Positions 24,367-33,945 are shown, numbered from the stretch's first letter. The stretch: 64,000 bases of DNA from Methanoculleus thermophilus (GCF_001571405.1 NZ_BCNX01000004.1:186001-250000), one strand, 5' to 3'. A program made the numbers and translations. The notes: a model not told the origin generated them from the sequence alone.

Positions 24367-25574
24367 GCCTCCTCCAGATCATCGAGCGCTTCCACACCCG
24401 GGAGCGGTTTTCCTGCAAGCATCACGAGCGCTGCCCCGCCGCCCGTCGAGACATGAGTCATCTCGTCGGCAAGCCCAAACCGCCTTACGGCATCCGCAGT
24501 CGAGCCGCCGCCGACGACTGTGGTGCCGTTGAGGTTGGCAAGGGCCGCAGCAACCCGGCGTGTCCCCTCGGCAAATGCCGGGATCTCATAGACGCCCATC
24601 GGCCCGTTCCAGATGACGGATCGCATGCCTGCAAGTTCACGGCAGAACTCGTCGGCGGTCTTGGGCCCGATATCGGCGACTGCCCAGCCATCCGGGATTG
24701 CATCGGCGGAGACGACCTGAAATGGGGTGCCTGCTTCCAGCCGCTCTGCAACAACGACGTCCCGGGGCAGAAGGAGGCGGACGCCGCGCTCCGCTGCCTT
24801 CGCCTCAAGGAATCTTGCGGCATCCAGGCAGTCGGTCTCGACGTAGGACGCACCGGTCCCGTACCCCCTTCCTGCAAGGAATGTCGTCGCCATGCCTCCC
24901 CCGATGAGGAGGAGGTTCACCCGGGAGATGATATTCTCTAGGACCTCCAGTTTCTCGCTCACCTTGGCCCCGCCGATCACGGCAGCAGACGGCCGCTCAG
25001 GATCTTTGAGGATCCGCGCAAACGTGTTCACCTCCCTCTCGAGCAGGAGCCCCGCCACGGCGGGGAGGTATTTTGGGACGCCCACGATCGATGCATGGGC
25101 CCTGTGTGAGGCTCCGAAAGCGTCGTTGACGTAGATATCCGCAAGCCCGGCGAGATTCTGTGCGAATGAAGCGTCATCCGCCTTCTCCTCCGGATGGAAC
25201 CGGAGGTTCTCGAGAATGATGATATCCCCGCCGCTCATCCCGGCGACCGTGCTCTCGACCTCCGGCCCGATGCAGTCCTGGAGCGCCATGACCGGCCGAC
25301 CGAGAAGCAGGGAGAGCCTGTTTGCGACGAGGGCAAGACGCAGCCGTTCAACGACCACACCCTGCGGCCGGTCCAGGTGGGAGCATATGATGACCCGTGC
25401 GTCCCGTTCGCAGAGGTAGCGTATCGTGGGCAGACTGGCTCTGATCCTGGTGTCATCGGCGATGGTGCCGTCTTCATCGAGCGGCACGTTGAGATCGGCA
25501 CGAAGAAGCACCCGTTTACCTCTGACGTCGATATCCCGGATAGTCTTCTTTCTCCCAGGAATCACGTTCTGCAT
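24363..25574 (-). CDS. pgk: Phosphoglycerate kinase
   Basis: The 403-residue protein has the two-domain PGK pattern: VLLRADLNVPLDEDG at the N-terminus, the CSHLDRPQG loop, LENLRFHPEEKADD, VNDAFGASHRAHAS and, in the ATP domain, GGAKVSEKLEVL, WNGPMGVYE and GGGSTADAV. It interconverts 1,3-bisphosphoglycerate and 3-phosphoglycerate. It is translated from ATG 25574 after a GGGGGTACC stretch and leads into pfkA with a 4-bp overlap. The sequence is nearer to bacterial than to typical archaeal PGKs in its motifs, in line with its partner (judged by eye). Confidence 0.93.
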   Translation of the reverse strand: MQNVIPGRKKTIRDIDVRGKRVLLRADLNVPLDEDGTIADDTRIRASLPTIRYLCERDARVIICSHLDRPQGVVVERLRLALVANRLSLLLGRPVMALQDCIGPEVESTVAGMSGGDIIILENLRFHPEEKADDASFAQNLAGLADIYVNDAFGASHRAHASIVGVPKYLPAVAGLLLEREVNTFARILKDPERPSAAVIGGAKVSEKLEVLENIISRVNLLLIGGGMATTFLAGRGYGTGASYVETDCLDAARFLEAKAAERGVRLLLPRDVVVAERLEAGTPFQVVSADAIPDGWAVADIGPKTADEFCRELAGMRSVIWNGPMGVYEIPAFAEGTRRVAAALANLNGTTVVGGGSTADAVRRFGLADEMTHVSTGGGAALVMLAGKPLPGVEALDDLEEA

Positions 25575-25790
25575 ACTGGTACCCCCGGGTCAGCAGGAAG
25601 CTGTGCCGGGACTTGATGGGTCATATGAGCGGCACTCCCCTCCGTCTGGCTCCTCTTCGCTCTTCCCAAAAATTGCTGTGCATGCGTTCGCCGCTGCAAG
25701 ATCGGGCGGCGTATCAGACGAGACTGCCTCGTTGGCCGGCCCCGGGTCTAGCGTGCGCCGACCAGACCCGGGACCGTTCTCTCCGGTCGT

Positions 25791-26168
25791 TCACCGCTCC
25801 CAGTAGGGTGTGTAGCCGTAGTGGCTGTACACGCCGGTGAGCCACTCGCGGTCGGCGGTCGTCGGCCAGTTATCTTTGTCAAACCCGGGTGCGTTCTCCA
25901 GTCTCTCCTTTGAGATGTCTAAAACGAACGACTCATCTGCGGCGTTGTATCTAAGGGCCTCCCAGGGGATGGCAAAGAGCTTGTCGCCCAACCCCATGAA
26001 GCCCCCAAACGAGAGTGCGGCGTAGGCGATGCAACCCGCCGAGGTATCGATCATGATATCCTTGATGCTCCCTAGGTCTTCGCCCTGCGGGTTCCTGACC
26101 CGGGCATCCTCAATATCACTCGCCCGTATGATGTTTCGCCTCTCCATCTCTGCTACAGTTCCTCTCAT
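25791..26168 (-). CDS. PRC-barrel domain protein
   Basis: The protein is 125 residues. It has ASDIEDARVRNPQGEDLGSI, IDTSAGCIAYAAL and KLFAIPWEALRYN, the beta-barrel pattern of PRC-H domains, which in archaea are small stand-alone proteins, some of which link to RNA processing or cell division. The C-terminal acidic and aromatic tail (YGYTPYWER) is typical of methanogen versions. ATG 26168 is preferred, with GGAG 12 nt upstream; ATG 26147 is an alternative. A separate single gene. Confidence 0.82.
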   Translation of the reverse strand: MRGTVAEMERRNIIRASDIEDARVRNPQGEDLGSIKDIMIDTSAGCIAYAALSFGGFMGLGDKLFAIPWEALRYNAADESFVLDISKERLENAPGFDKDNWPTTADREWLTGVYSHYGYTPYWER

Positions 26169-26299
26169 GCGTATCACGTCTCCAGTATCTGTGGGACAGA
26201 ATGCCCCACGGCAAGAGGGTCAATACCGGCCGTACCATATTTAATTTTTGTGACAATATGTTTGATACTGGATAAAATTTGGTGGGGGGTCTTTTGAGG

Positions 26300-27877
26300 T
26301 CAATACCGCTCCGTCACCAGGGTCTGCGCCTGCTCGCGGACGAACGAGAGGAGGTAGTAGGGCCCCCCTGCCCCCCTGCCCGTCGAGCCGCTCGCCTTCC
26401 AGCCGCCGAACGGCTGTGCCCCCGGCCAGGCCCCGGTCGTCGCCCCCCCGCGTCGGTTGGCGTAGACGACCCCGGACTGGATGTGGTCGAAGAAGTAGCG
26501 GATCTCCGCCGGGTCTTCTGAGAATATCCCGGCCGTCAGGCCGTAGTCGGTTGCGTTTGCGAGGCGGAGTCCCTCCTCCAGGCTCTCGAAGGTCCCAAGG
26601 AGGAGGATCGGAACGAAGAGCTCATCCCCAAAGAGCCGGTGGTTGTGGGGAAGACCGGTGATGACCGTGGGCAGGACGTAGGCACCCAGGCCGTAGAGCC
26701 CGCCTTCAAGCACCTCCCCGCCGGCAACCAGCCTCCCGCCGTCCCGGATCGCCTCCTCGATCGCCCTCTGGAACGTTAAGCGTGCATCATCATCGATCAG
26801 GGGGCCGTACGTGACCTCCCGCCGCCGGGGATCCCCGACCTCAATCCGGTTCACCCGGTCGCGTAGCGCCTCGATGAACCGCTCGGCCACCGATGACTGG
26901 ACGTAGACCCGGGACGTGGCGCTGCACTTCTGCCCCCCAAATCCGTAGGCGGCCCGGACGACACCTTCGACGGCTTTCTCAATATCCGCGCTCGCGGTGA
27001 CGATGACCGGATTCTTGCTCCCGAGTTCCGCAACGACCGGCTTGTGGTACGGCTGCTCTGCGGTGCTCTCTCTAAGCAGCCACTCACCGACGGCCCGCGA
27101 CCCCGTGAACGCGATCCCGGCGACGTCCGGGTGGGCGACCACGACCTCGCCGAAGGGGCCGCCGGGGCCGGTCACCAGGTTGATTGCACCGGGAGCGACC
27201 CCTGCCTCCACAAAGAGCCTATAGAGAATCACCCCGGAGAGCGGCGTCTTGCTCGTCGGTTTGAAGACGACCGTGTTCCCGGTCAAGAGCGCGCCCGTGA
27301 TCATCCCGGCAGCCAGGGCTATCGGGAAGTTGAACGGGGAGATGACCGCCCAGGCGCCGTACGGGCGCATGACGCTCCGGCACTCCTCCCCGGGCGCCGG
27401 GGAGTGCATGGAAGAGACGTAGCCGTTGCTCTGCTCGTAGATGCTGCAGTAATACCGGAGCATATCGACCGCCTCGCCGACTTCGGCCAGGGCCTCGTAA
27501 CGGGTCTTTCCCGCCTCGTAGGTGATGAGGGCCGCAAGCCAAAAGCGCCGGTCCTCGATCAGCCCGGCCGCCCGCCTGATGATCGCGACCCGATCCTGCC
27601 AGTCCCTTCCGCTCCAGTCGGGAAAGGCCTCGTTTGCCGCGGCGATCGCCTCCCGCGCGGCCTCCTCTCCCCCCTCCTGAAAGGTCCCGAGCAGGATGCC
27701 CGGGTCGATCGGGGAGCGCGCCTCAAACTCCCTTCGGGCGGTGACCTCCCTCCCGCCGATGTAGATCGGGTGGCGTTCCCCGAACTCCCGCTCGACCTCG
27801 ATCAGCGCGGCCTCGTACTCGCCGTGAATCCTCTCGTCCGACTCGAGCGATACGTAGGTAAATTTGGATTCCAGCAT
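26300..27877 (-). CDS. pruA: L-glutamate gamma-semialdehyde (P5C) dehydrogenase
   Basis: A 525-residue aldehyde dehydrogenase with SPFNFPIALAAGM, ELGSKNP (Glu general base) and GGQKCSA (Cys nucleophile); the fusion of residues with FGGWKASGSTGRGAGGPYYL at the end and the IYEQSNGY segment match the RocA/PruA branch. It oxidises glutamate semialdehyde to glutamate with NAD+. ATG 27877 follows GGAGGTTGATT, which itself overlaps the stop of the upstream aminotransferase, so the two are coupled. With it, it would convert ornithine to glutamate. Confidence 0.85.
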   Translation of the reverse strand: MLESKFTYVSLESDERIHGEYEAALIEVEREFGERHPIYIGGREVTARREFEARSPIDPGILLGTFQEGGEEAAREAIAAANEAFPDWSGRDWQDRVAIIRRAAGLIEDRRFWLAALITYEAGKTRYEALAEVGEAVDMLRYYCSIYEQSNGYVSSMHSPAPGEECRSVMRPYGAWAVISPFNFPIALAAGMITGALLTGNTVVFKPTSKTPLSGVILYRLFVEAGVAPGAINLVTGPGGPFGEVVVAHPDVAGIAFTGSRAVGEWLLRESTAEQPYHKPVVAELGSKNPVIVTASADIEKAVEGVVRAAYGFGGQKCSATSRVYVQSSVAERFIEALRDRVNRIEVGDPRRREVTYGPLIDDDARLTFQRAIEEAIRDGGRLVAGGEVLEGGLYGLGAYVLPTVITGLPHNHRLFGDELFVPILLLGTFESLEEGLRLANATDYGLTAGIFSEDPAEIRYFFDHIQSGVVYANRRGGATTGAWPGAQPFGGWKASGSTGRGAGGPYYLLSFVREQAQTLVTERY

Positions 27878-27881
27878 ACAA

Positions 27882-29201
27882 TCAACCTCCATTAATCTCC
27901 TCAAGCACCCGGCCGATGATCCCGATCCCCGCATCGATATCACTCCTCTCGATGACCAGGGGAGGGCTTACCCGGATCACCGACTCCCCCGCGGGGAGGA
28001 GGACGAGACCGCGCTCGAATGCACCCCGGAGCATCTGTTTCCTCTCGTTCGGAGCAGGCTCCTTTCTCTCCCGGTCCCGGACGAGCTCGACCCCGATCAT
28101 CAGCCCGAGGCCGCGGACATCCCCGATGATCGGGTGGCGCTCCGCGAGCTCTCGCAGGCGCTCTACCAGGTACCCGCCCCTCGCCATCACCCGCTCGCCG
28201 AACCCCTCCTCGCGGAGGAGGTTCATTGTGGCGAGCGACGCGGCACAGGCAAGGTTGTTGCCGCCGAAGGTGCTTGCGTGCGACCCGGGCGGCCAGTTCA
28301 TGACCTCGCTTGAGGCGACGGTGACCCCGAACGGAAGCCCCCCGCCGATCGCCTTTCCAAGGCAGAGGATATCGGGGACGACGCCGGTATGCGTGGAAGC
28401 GAGGAACCGCCCGGTCCTGAAGCACCCCGTCTGCACCTCGTCCACCACGAGGAGGATCCCGTGCTCGTCGCAGAGCCGCCGCAGCCGGGGGAGGAAATCC
28501 GGCGGCGGAACGACGTAGCCCCCCTCCCCGAGCACGGGCTCGACGACGATCGCAGCGACCTCGTCGGGCGCGACCTCGTAACGAAAGACCGTATCCTCGA
28601 TGTAAGCCACGACGTCGGCACCGCAGGTCGCAGGGTCGCCGCCGAACGGGCGGTAGGGGTCCGGGTAGGGTACGTGGACCACCGGGAGGAGCGGTCCAAA
28701 GCCGCGCCGCTGGACCACCTTCCCTGCCGTGAGACTGAGGGCGCCGTAGGTCCGCCCGTGGAACCCGCGGTGAAACGCGATGAAGTACTTTCGCCCCGAA
28801 TGGTAGCGCGCTAGTTTTAATGCCGCCTCAACGCTCTCCGCCCCGGAGTTGCTGAAATAGACCCTATCGAGCCCCGCCGGGAGAAACTCGACCAGATCTT
28901 CGGCGCACCGAACCGGGAGTTCCGATCCGAAGTCCATGAACGCCCCGTGCGAGAGGCGGCCTGCCTGCTCCCTGATCGCGGCGACGATATCCGGATGGTT
29001 CCAGCCCATATTCATCACGGCGATCCCGGCTGTAAAGTCGAGGTAACGGTTCCCATCGACGTCCCAGAGGTTTACGCCGCTTGCCCTCTCCAGCACGAGG
29101 GGATACTCCCGCATGACCGACGGGGAGATGACCGCCGCATCCCGCCGGAGCACGTTTTTGGCTCTCTCGCCCGGGGGCTTGGTGAGCATCAGGGGTTCCA
29201 T
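27882..29201 (-). CDS. Class III aminotransferase (ornithine/4-aminobutyrate type)
   Basis: The 439-residue fold-type I PLP enzyme has FTAGIAVMNMGWNHP, SNSGAESVEAALKLAR, FHRGFHGRTYGALSLT, VVDEVQTG and the PLP Lys in LCLGKAIGGGLPFG, followed by STFGGNNLACAA. This is the omega-aminotransferase group that contains ornithine, GABA and broad-specificity archaeal aminotransferases. The neighbour pruA, 4 bp downstream, favours ornithine (giving glutamate semialdehyde) over GABA. Together the genes could break down ornithine/arginine or run toward proline precursors. Confidence 0.85.
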   Translation of the reverse strand: MEPLMLTKPPGERAKNVLRRDAAVISPSVMREYPLVLERASGVNLWDVDGNRYLDFTAGIAVMNMGWNHPDIVAAIREQAGRLSHGAFMDFGSELPVRCAEDLVEFLPAGLDRVYFSNSGAESVEAALKLARYHSGRKYFIAFHRGFHGRTYGALSLTAGKVVQRRGFGPLLPVVHVPYPDPYRPFGGDPATCGADVVAYIEDTVFRYEVAPDEVAAIVVEPVLGEGGYVVPPPDFLPRLRRLCDEHGILLVVDEVQTGCFRTGRFLASTHTGVVPDILCLGKAIGGGLPFGVTVASSEVMNWPPGSHASTFGGNNLACAASLATMNLLREEGFGERVMARGGYLVERLRELAERHPIIGDVRGLGLMIGVELVRDRERKEPAPNERKQMLRGAFERGLVLLPAGESVIRVSPPLVIERSDIDAGIGIIGRVLEEINGG

Positions 29202-29295
29202 GCACCAACCCTGCCGCCGTCATAAATAAAGCCCCCGCCCGGGGGTACCGCAAGGTTCAAGTAGCGTTTGAGAGTGACTCACTCCCGGGGATTTC

Positions 29296-31035
29296 GTGAA
29301 ATTCGCTACTCTCGCCTCCTGCTTTGAGAGACTCCAGGCCACGACGTCAAGAATCGAGATGACCGCCCTTCTTGCCCGGCTGCTTGGCGGGGCAGCCCCG
29401 GACGAGATCGGGCTTGTCTGTTACTTCGTGCTCGGGGAGATCGGGCCCGGCTACAAGAGGGTCAGCCTGAATATCGGGGACCGGGCCGCCGCGGCAGCAA
29501 TCGCTCTTGCGGCGGGGACCGATCTCTCTGCCGTTGAGGCGGCGGTGCGCGAGTTTGGCGACTACGGCGATGTCGCCTACCACCTGATCGAGGCGCCGGC
29601 CGCGGAATCGCTCTCGGTCACCGACGTTCACCGGAGCCTCTCCGCGATCGCCGGTGCTTCCGGCCCGGGCTCGGCCGAGGAGAAGAAGAGCATCCTTGCC
29701 CGACTGCTTGCAGCGGCCACCCCGGTCGAGCGGCGTTACCTCGTCCGGCTTGCCACCGGGAATATGCGGCTCGGTGCCGGGGATATGACCTTGCTTGATG
29801 CTCTGGCTGAGGCGTTCCTGGGTTCGAGGGCCGAGCGGCGGGCGCTTGAGCACGCCTACAACATCTCCTCCGATATCGGCCTTGTGGCCCGGACGCTCCG
29901 GGAAGGCGGTCTACCTGCGGTGCAGGCGATCACCATCACCCTGCACCGCCCCATCCGGCCGATGCTCACGCAGCGGGTCGCCCGGATATCGGAGATCCTC
30001 GAGCGAATCGGCTCTCCCGTCATCGCCGTCGAGGAGAAGTACGACGGCGAGCGGATCCAGGCACACAAGGACGGTAACGACGTCACCCTCTTTTCGCGCC
30101 GGCTGACCGACGTCACCGACCAGTACCCCGATATCGCCCGCCATATCCGGCGGTGCGTTGCGGCCGATACGGCGATCCTCGACGGAGAGGCGGTCGCGTT
30201 CGATCACGAGACGGGGACGTACCGGCCGTTTCAAGCGCTGATGCGGCGGCGCCGGAAGTACCAAATCAGCGAGGTCGCAGCCGAGATCCCGGCAACCTAC
30301 CGGGTCTTCGACCTCCTCTACGTAAACGGTGAGTCGTATCTCCATCGGAGTTATCCCGACCGGCGGGCGAAGCTCGAAGAGATCCTTTCCCGCGACGACC
30401 ACCTCTCCCCGGCCGACCGGATCATAACCGATAATACCGACGGGATCACGGAGTTCTACCTCGCCTGCATCGAGCGGGGGCTTGAGGGGATCGTCTGCAA
30501 GTCGTGCGCCGACGACTCGTTCTACCGGGCAGGTGCGCGGGAGTGGCAGTGGATCAAGTGGAAGAGCGACTACGCCCCGGGGCTTTCTGATACCCTCGAT
30601 CTTGTCATCGTCGGCGCCAACGCCGGGCGGGGAAAGCGGGCCGGGACCTACGGCTCGGTCCTCTGCGCCGCCTACAACAGCGAGAAGGACGTCTTCCAGA
30701 CGGTCTGCGGCATGGGGACAGGGTTCTCGGACCCGGACCTCGCAGATCTCCCTCGCCGGCTGGCCGGCGCGAGGGCGGACCGGCAGCCGGCCCGGGTGAT
30801 GGCGAACCCCCAGGCGGCGCCCGACTTCTGGTTTCTGCCGGCCCAGGTCGTCGAGGTGCTGGGCCTCGAGATCACCGAAAGCCCAATCCATACCTGCAAC
30901 TGGGATCCTGTGCGACGGCGGGGGCTTGCCCTGCGGTTCCCACGGTTCGTCCGCTGGCGGGACGAGAAAAGTCCCGAGCAGGCGACGACGACCGCCGAGG
31001 TCGCGGCGATCTTTCACCGGCAGCGGGAGGTGTAG
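29296..31035 (+). CDS. lig: ATP-dependent DNA ligase
   Basis: A 579-residue archaeal ligase I. Residues 1-215 form the alpha-helical DNA-binding domain (TGNMRLGAGDMTLLDALAEA), residues about 240-440 the nucleotidyltransferase domain with Lys248 in EEKYDGERIQ, which carries AMP, and the rest the OB fold (WQWIKWKSDY at the junction, then LDLVIVGANAGRG). It seals nicks in replication and repair. The start is GTG 29296; no closer ATG fits the conserved N-terminus. PolX follows after 4 bp, which supports a repair operon. Confidence 0.95.
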   Translation: MKFATLASCFERLQATTSRIEMTALLARLLGGAAPDEIGLVCYFVLGEIGPGYKRVSLNIGDRAAAAAIALAAGTDLSAVEAAVREFGDYGDVAYHLIEAPAAESLSVTDVHRSLSAIAGASGPGSAEEKKSILARLLAAATPVERRYLVRLATGNMRLGAGDMTLLDALAEAFLGSRAERRALEHAYNISSDIGLVARTLREGGLPAVQAITITLHRPIRPMLTQRVARISEILERIGSPVIAVEEKYDGERIQAHKDGNDVTLFSRRLTDVTDQYPDIARHIRRCVAADTAILDGEAVAFDHETGTYRPFQALMRRRRKYQISEVAAEIPATYRVFDLLYVNGESYLHRSYPDRRAKLEEILSRDDHLSPADRIITDNTDGITEFYLACIERGLEGIVCKSCADDSFYRAGAREWQWIKWKSDYAPGLSDTLDLVIVGANAGRGKRAGTYGSVLCAAYNSEKDVFQTVCGMGTGFSDPDLADLPRRLAGARADRQPARVMANPQAAPDFWFLPAQVVEVLGLEITESPIHTCNWDPVRRRGLALRFPRFVRWRDEKSPEQATTTAEVAAIFHRQREV

Positions 31036-31039
31036 CGGC

Positions 31040-32767
31040 ATGGAGACGATCGTGACGAACATCGAGGTCGCGGCGATCCTCTATGAAGTCGCCGATCTTC
31101 TGGAGATCAAGGGTGTCGGGTTCAAACCGCATGCCTACCGGCGGGCGGCGCAGGCGATCGAGACCCTTCCGGAGAGTATCGCCGACATCGCACGGAGAGG
31201 GGACCTCGATGCGATTCCCGGCGTGGGAAAAGGGATCGCTACCAAGATCCAGGAGATCGTCGAGACCGGCGACCTCAAATACCTCACCGACCTTCGCGAG
31301 GAGCTCCCGGAGGGCGTGCAGTACCTGATCCGGCTTCCCGGGATCGGGCCGAAGAAGGCGATTGCACTCTCCCGGGAACTCGGGGTCCGGACCATCGACG
31401 ACCTGGAGGCGGCCGCGCTGGCCGGCCGGATCCGGGATCTTCCGGGATTCGGGGAGAAGACCGAATCAAACATCCTCGAGAGCATCCGCCTCCACCGAAC
31501 CGCAAAAGAGCGCCGGTTGCTTGGCCAGATCCTGCCCGTCGCCCGGGATATCGAACAGAACCTCCGCTCGATCCCCTCGGTCCGGCAGGTGAGCCTCGCC
31601 GGCTCGATCCGGAGGATGAAGGAGACGATCGGGGATGTCGATATCCTCGTGACCTCCTCGGATCCCCGGGAGGTGATGGAGGTCTTTGTCACCCTCCCCG
31701 GGGTCGAGCGGGTCCTCGCCCGTGGGTTGACAAAGACCTCGGTGCTGCTCGCGACGGAGATCCAGGTCGACCTCCGGGTCGTGGAGGAGAGGCAGTTTGG
31801 GGCCGCTCTCCAGTACTTCACCGGCTCAAAGGAGCACAACATCGCTCTCCGAAAGATCGCGATCGCGAAGAACTGGCGGTTGAGCGAGTACGGGCTCGTG
31901 GATCTTGCCACCGGCCGGACGGTCGCAGGCGAGGACGAGGCCTCTGTCTACCGGGCATTGGGTCTAGCCTGGATCGAGCCGGAACTCCGGGAGGACCGGG
32001 GCGAGATCGAGGCCGCCCGGGCCGGGACCCTTCCCGACCTCGTCGGCTACGACGAGATCCGGGGCGACCTCCATGTCCACACCCGCTGGAGCGAGGGCGC
32101 CCATTCCATCGAGGAGATGGCGCAGGCGGCCCGGGAGCTCGGCTACGAGTATATTGCCATCTGCGACCATGCGGAGACCCTGCATATCGCACGCGGCCTC
32201 TCTCCCGAGCGACTTTGCGACCAGATGCGCGAGATTGAACGGATCAACAGGGCGGCCGAAGATGACTTCACCATCCTTACCGGTACCGAGTGCAACATCG
32301 GCATGGACGGAAAGATCGATCTTCCGGACAGCATCCTTGCCGATCTCGACGTCGTGATCGCGAGCGTCCACTCGGGGTTCAAGCAGACCGAGAAGGAGAT
32401 GACGGAGCGCGTCATCACGGCGATGGGAAACGACCACGTCGATATCATCGGCCACCCGACGGGGAGGATCATCTTCGAGCGTGAGCCCTACCGGATAGAC
32501 CTCCCTGCGGTCTTTGATGCCGCAGCAAAATTAGGAGTCTTGATGGAGATCAATGCCTTCCCCGGGAGGCTGGATCTTTCCGATGCCAACTGCCGTCTCG
32601 CCCGCGAGCATAACGTCCGTTTCTCGCTCGGTTCGGATGCACACAGGCGGGAAAACCTCCGCTACATGGAGTTCGGGGTTGCGACCGCCCGGCGGGGCTG
32701 GGTCTCGGCGAACGATATCGCGAACACCCGCCCGCTCCCGGAACTGCGAAGGTTCCTTCGATCGTAG
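31040..32767 (+). CDS. polX: DNA polymerase X with C-terminal PHP phosphoesterase domain
   Basis: The 575-residue protein has helix-hairpin-helix motifs (IPGVGKGIA, LPGIGPKKA, LPGFGEK), a pol beta-like palm with GSIRRMKETIGDVD (Gly188-Ser189, Asp199, Asp201) and third Asp in QVDLRV (about 244), and a PHP domain from about residue 335 (GDLHVHTRWSEG, ICDHAETLHI, GTECNIG, SLGSDAH) with complete metal ligands. Prokaryotic PolX fills short gaps and the PHP part trims 3' ends. GGGAGGTG precedes ATG 31040. It is coupled with DNA ligase, consistent with gap filling and sealing as one unit. Confidence 0.95.
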   Translation: METIVTNIEVAAILYEVADLLEIKGVGFKPHAYRRAAQAIETLPESIADIARRGDLDAIPGVGKGIATKIQEIVETGDLKYLTDLREELPEGVQYLIRLPGIGPKKAIALSRELGVRTIDDLEAAALAGRIRDLPGFGEKTESNILESIRLHRTAKERRLLGQILPVARDIEQNLRSIPSVRQVSLAGSIRRMKETIGDVDILVTSSDPREVMEVFVTLPGVERVLARGLTKTSVLLATEIQVDLRVVEERQFGAALQYFTGSKEHNIALRKIAIAKNWRLSEYGLVDLATGRTVAGEDEASVYRALGLAWIEPELREDRGEIEAARAGTLPDLVGYDEIRGDLHVHTRWSEGAHSIEEMAQAARELGYEYIAICDHAETLHIARGLSPERLCDQMREIERINRAAEDDFTILTGTECNIGMDGKIDLPDSILADLDVVIASVHSGFKQTEKEMTERVITAMGNDHVDIIGHPTGRIIFEREPYRIDLPAVFDAAAKLGVLMEINAFPGRLDLSDANCRLAREHNVRFSLGSDAHRRENLRYMEFGVATARRGWVSANDIANTRPLPELRRFLRS

Positions 32768-33223
32768 TTACCCGACCGTCTGCTTCGGCGCAGCGGAGAC
32801 GATATCCACAAGTTGGATATCGAACGTCAGGGGTTTTCCCGCGAGGGGGTGGTTTGCGTCCAGCGTCACGGTCGATTCCGAGACCTCGCTTATGGTGACG
32901 ATGGCCGCCCTGCCGTCCGGCTGCTGGATCTGGAGTTGCTGGCCCCGTTCGGGCTGGATCTCCTCAGGAAACTCACTCCGGTCCACGGTGAGCGTCATGT
33001 CTTCGCGCCGTGGGCCGTACGCATCCTCCGGCTGGATCGTGGCTGTCTTTTTCTCACCCGGTTCCATGCCGACCACGGCCCGCTCGAACCCGGGGATGAT
33101 CTGTCCGCTGCCTATGGTGAACTCCAGGGGGTCTCGATCCATGGAGGAGTCAAAGACCGTTCCATCTTCGAGTTTTCCCGTGTAGTGTACCTTGACGGTA
33201 TCGCCTTCTTTTGCCTGCACCAT
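32768..33223 (-). CDS. FKBP-type peptidyl-prolyl isomerase (SlyD-like)
   Basis: The 151-residue short archaeal FKBP starts VKVHYTGKLEDGTVFDSS and has GSGQIIPGFERAVVGM, MEPGEKKTATI and the insert-in-flap region (EDAYGPRRED through TLDANHPLAGKPL) of SlyD-type enzymes, ending FDIQLVDI. It catalyses prolyl cis/trans isomerisation and acts as a chaperone. No His-rich tail is present. ATG 33223 follows CCGGTGA. Its stop codon abuts that of PolX, and the two genes converge. Confidence 0.93.
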   Translation of the reverse strand: MVQAKEGDTVKVHYTGKLEDGTVFDSSMDRDPLEFTIGSGQIIPGFERAVVGMEPGEKKTATIQPEDAYGPRREDMTLTVDRSEFPEEIQPERGQQLQIQQPDGRAAIVTISEVSESTVTLDANHPLAGKPLTFDIQLVDIVSAAPKQTVG

Positions 33224-33339
33224 TATTGATTCACCGGCGGGGTGGTGATCCCGGAATCCTATTTATGTGTGCCGGCCAGGCATGGGTTGCCGAGATTTTG
33301 GGCGATCACGCGTAATTTTTAGGGAATCCCGGGGAACTG

Positions 33340-33945
33340 TTACCGGCCGCTCTTCCTCGTAGCGTGCAGAACCCCAAGCACGCCCTTCACGTCGTAGCCG
33401 GGTGTCCGATCGATTGTAAAGTCGTAGTACTTGCCAATATAGTCGAGGAGCGCCCTGTTCACCGGCCCTCCGATCGGGGGCATGTGAAGTTCCATCTCGA
33501 TCCTGCGCACCCCGTCGAGATCCTCCGGTCGGATCGACCATTCTGCCCCTTCGCAGTCGCACTTCAAAAAGTCGCACCCCCCGGCCATGCTGATGAACTC
33601 CGCAAGCGGCCGGGTCGCCACGGTGACGGTCTCGCCTCCCCAGGTGATCCGCTCGAGCCTCCCGTCACCGAGCGCCCCGTCGATCACCGTGACATTGACC
33701 CCGTTTGTCCGGATGTTCTCCCGGAGAGCAGCCCCGAGAACGGGCTCGACGGCCAGCACGTGCTTTGAGCGCCGGGCGGCACGGATGCAGAACGCGCCGA
33801 TGTTCGCCCCGATGTCAATGACGATATCGCTGGATCGGATGTCGTCGTAGTAATACTCTCCGACAACGTAGACGGCGTCGGCCCCATCCGGCATTCTCCG
33901 AAAGGTTATCCCGTCGGGGGTGATGACATGTGACTCGGGGTGCAT
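33340..33945 (-). CDS. FkbM-family SAM-dependent methyltransferase
   Basis: A 201-residue Rossmann-type enzyme with VIDIGANIGAFCIRAARR (SAM-binding loop), VLAVEPVLGAALRENIR, a late CDFLKCDCEGAEW (the metal/catalytic motif DCEG of the FkbM family) and a C-terminal sheet. It likely methylates a hydroxyl or carboxyl group on a sugar or small molecule; the substrate is unknown. N-terminal residues VITPDGITFRRMPDG resemble family members that work on glycans. Translation from ATG 33945 without a clear binding site. Confidence 0.85.
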   Translation of the reverse strand: MHPESHVITPDGITFRRMPDGADAVYVVGEYYYDDIRSSDIVIDIGANIGAFCIRAARRSKHVLAVEPVLGAALRENIRTNGVNVTVIDGALGDGRLERITWGGETVTVATRPLAEFISMAGGCDFLKCDCEGAEWSIRPEDLDGVRRIEMELHMPPIGGPVNRALLDYIGKYYDFTIDRTPGYDVKGVLGVLHATRKSGR

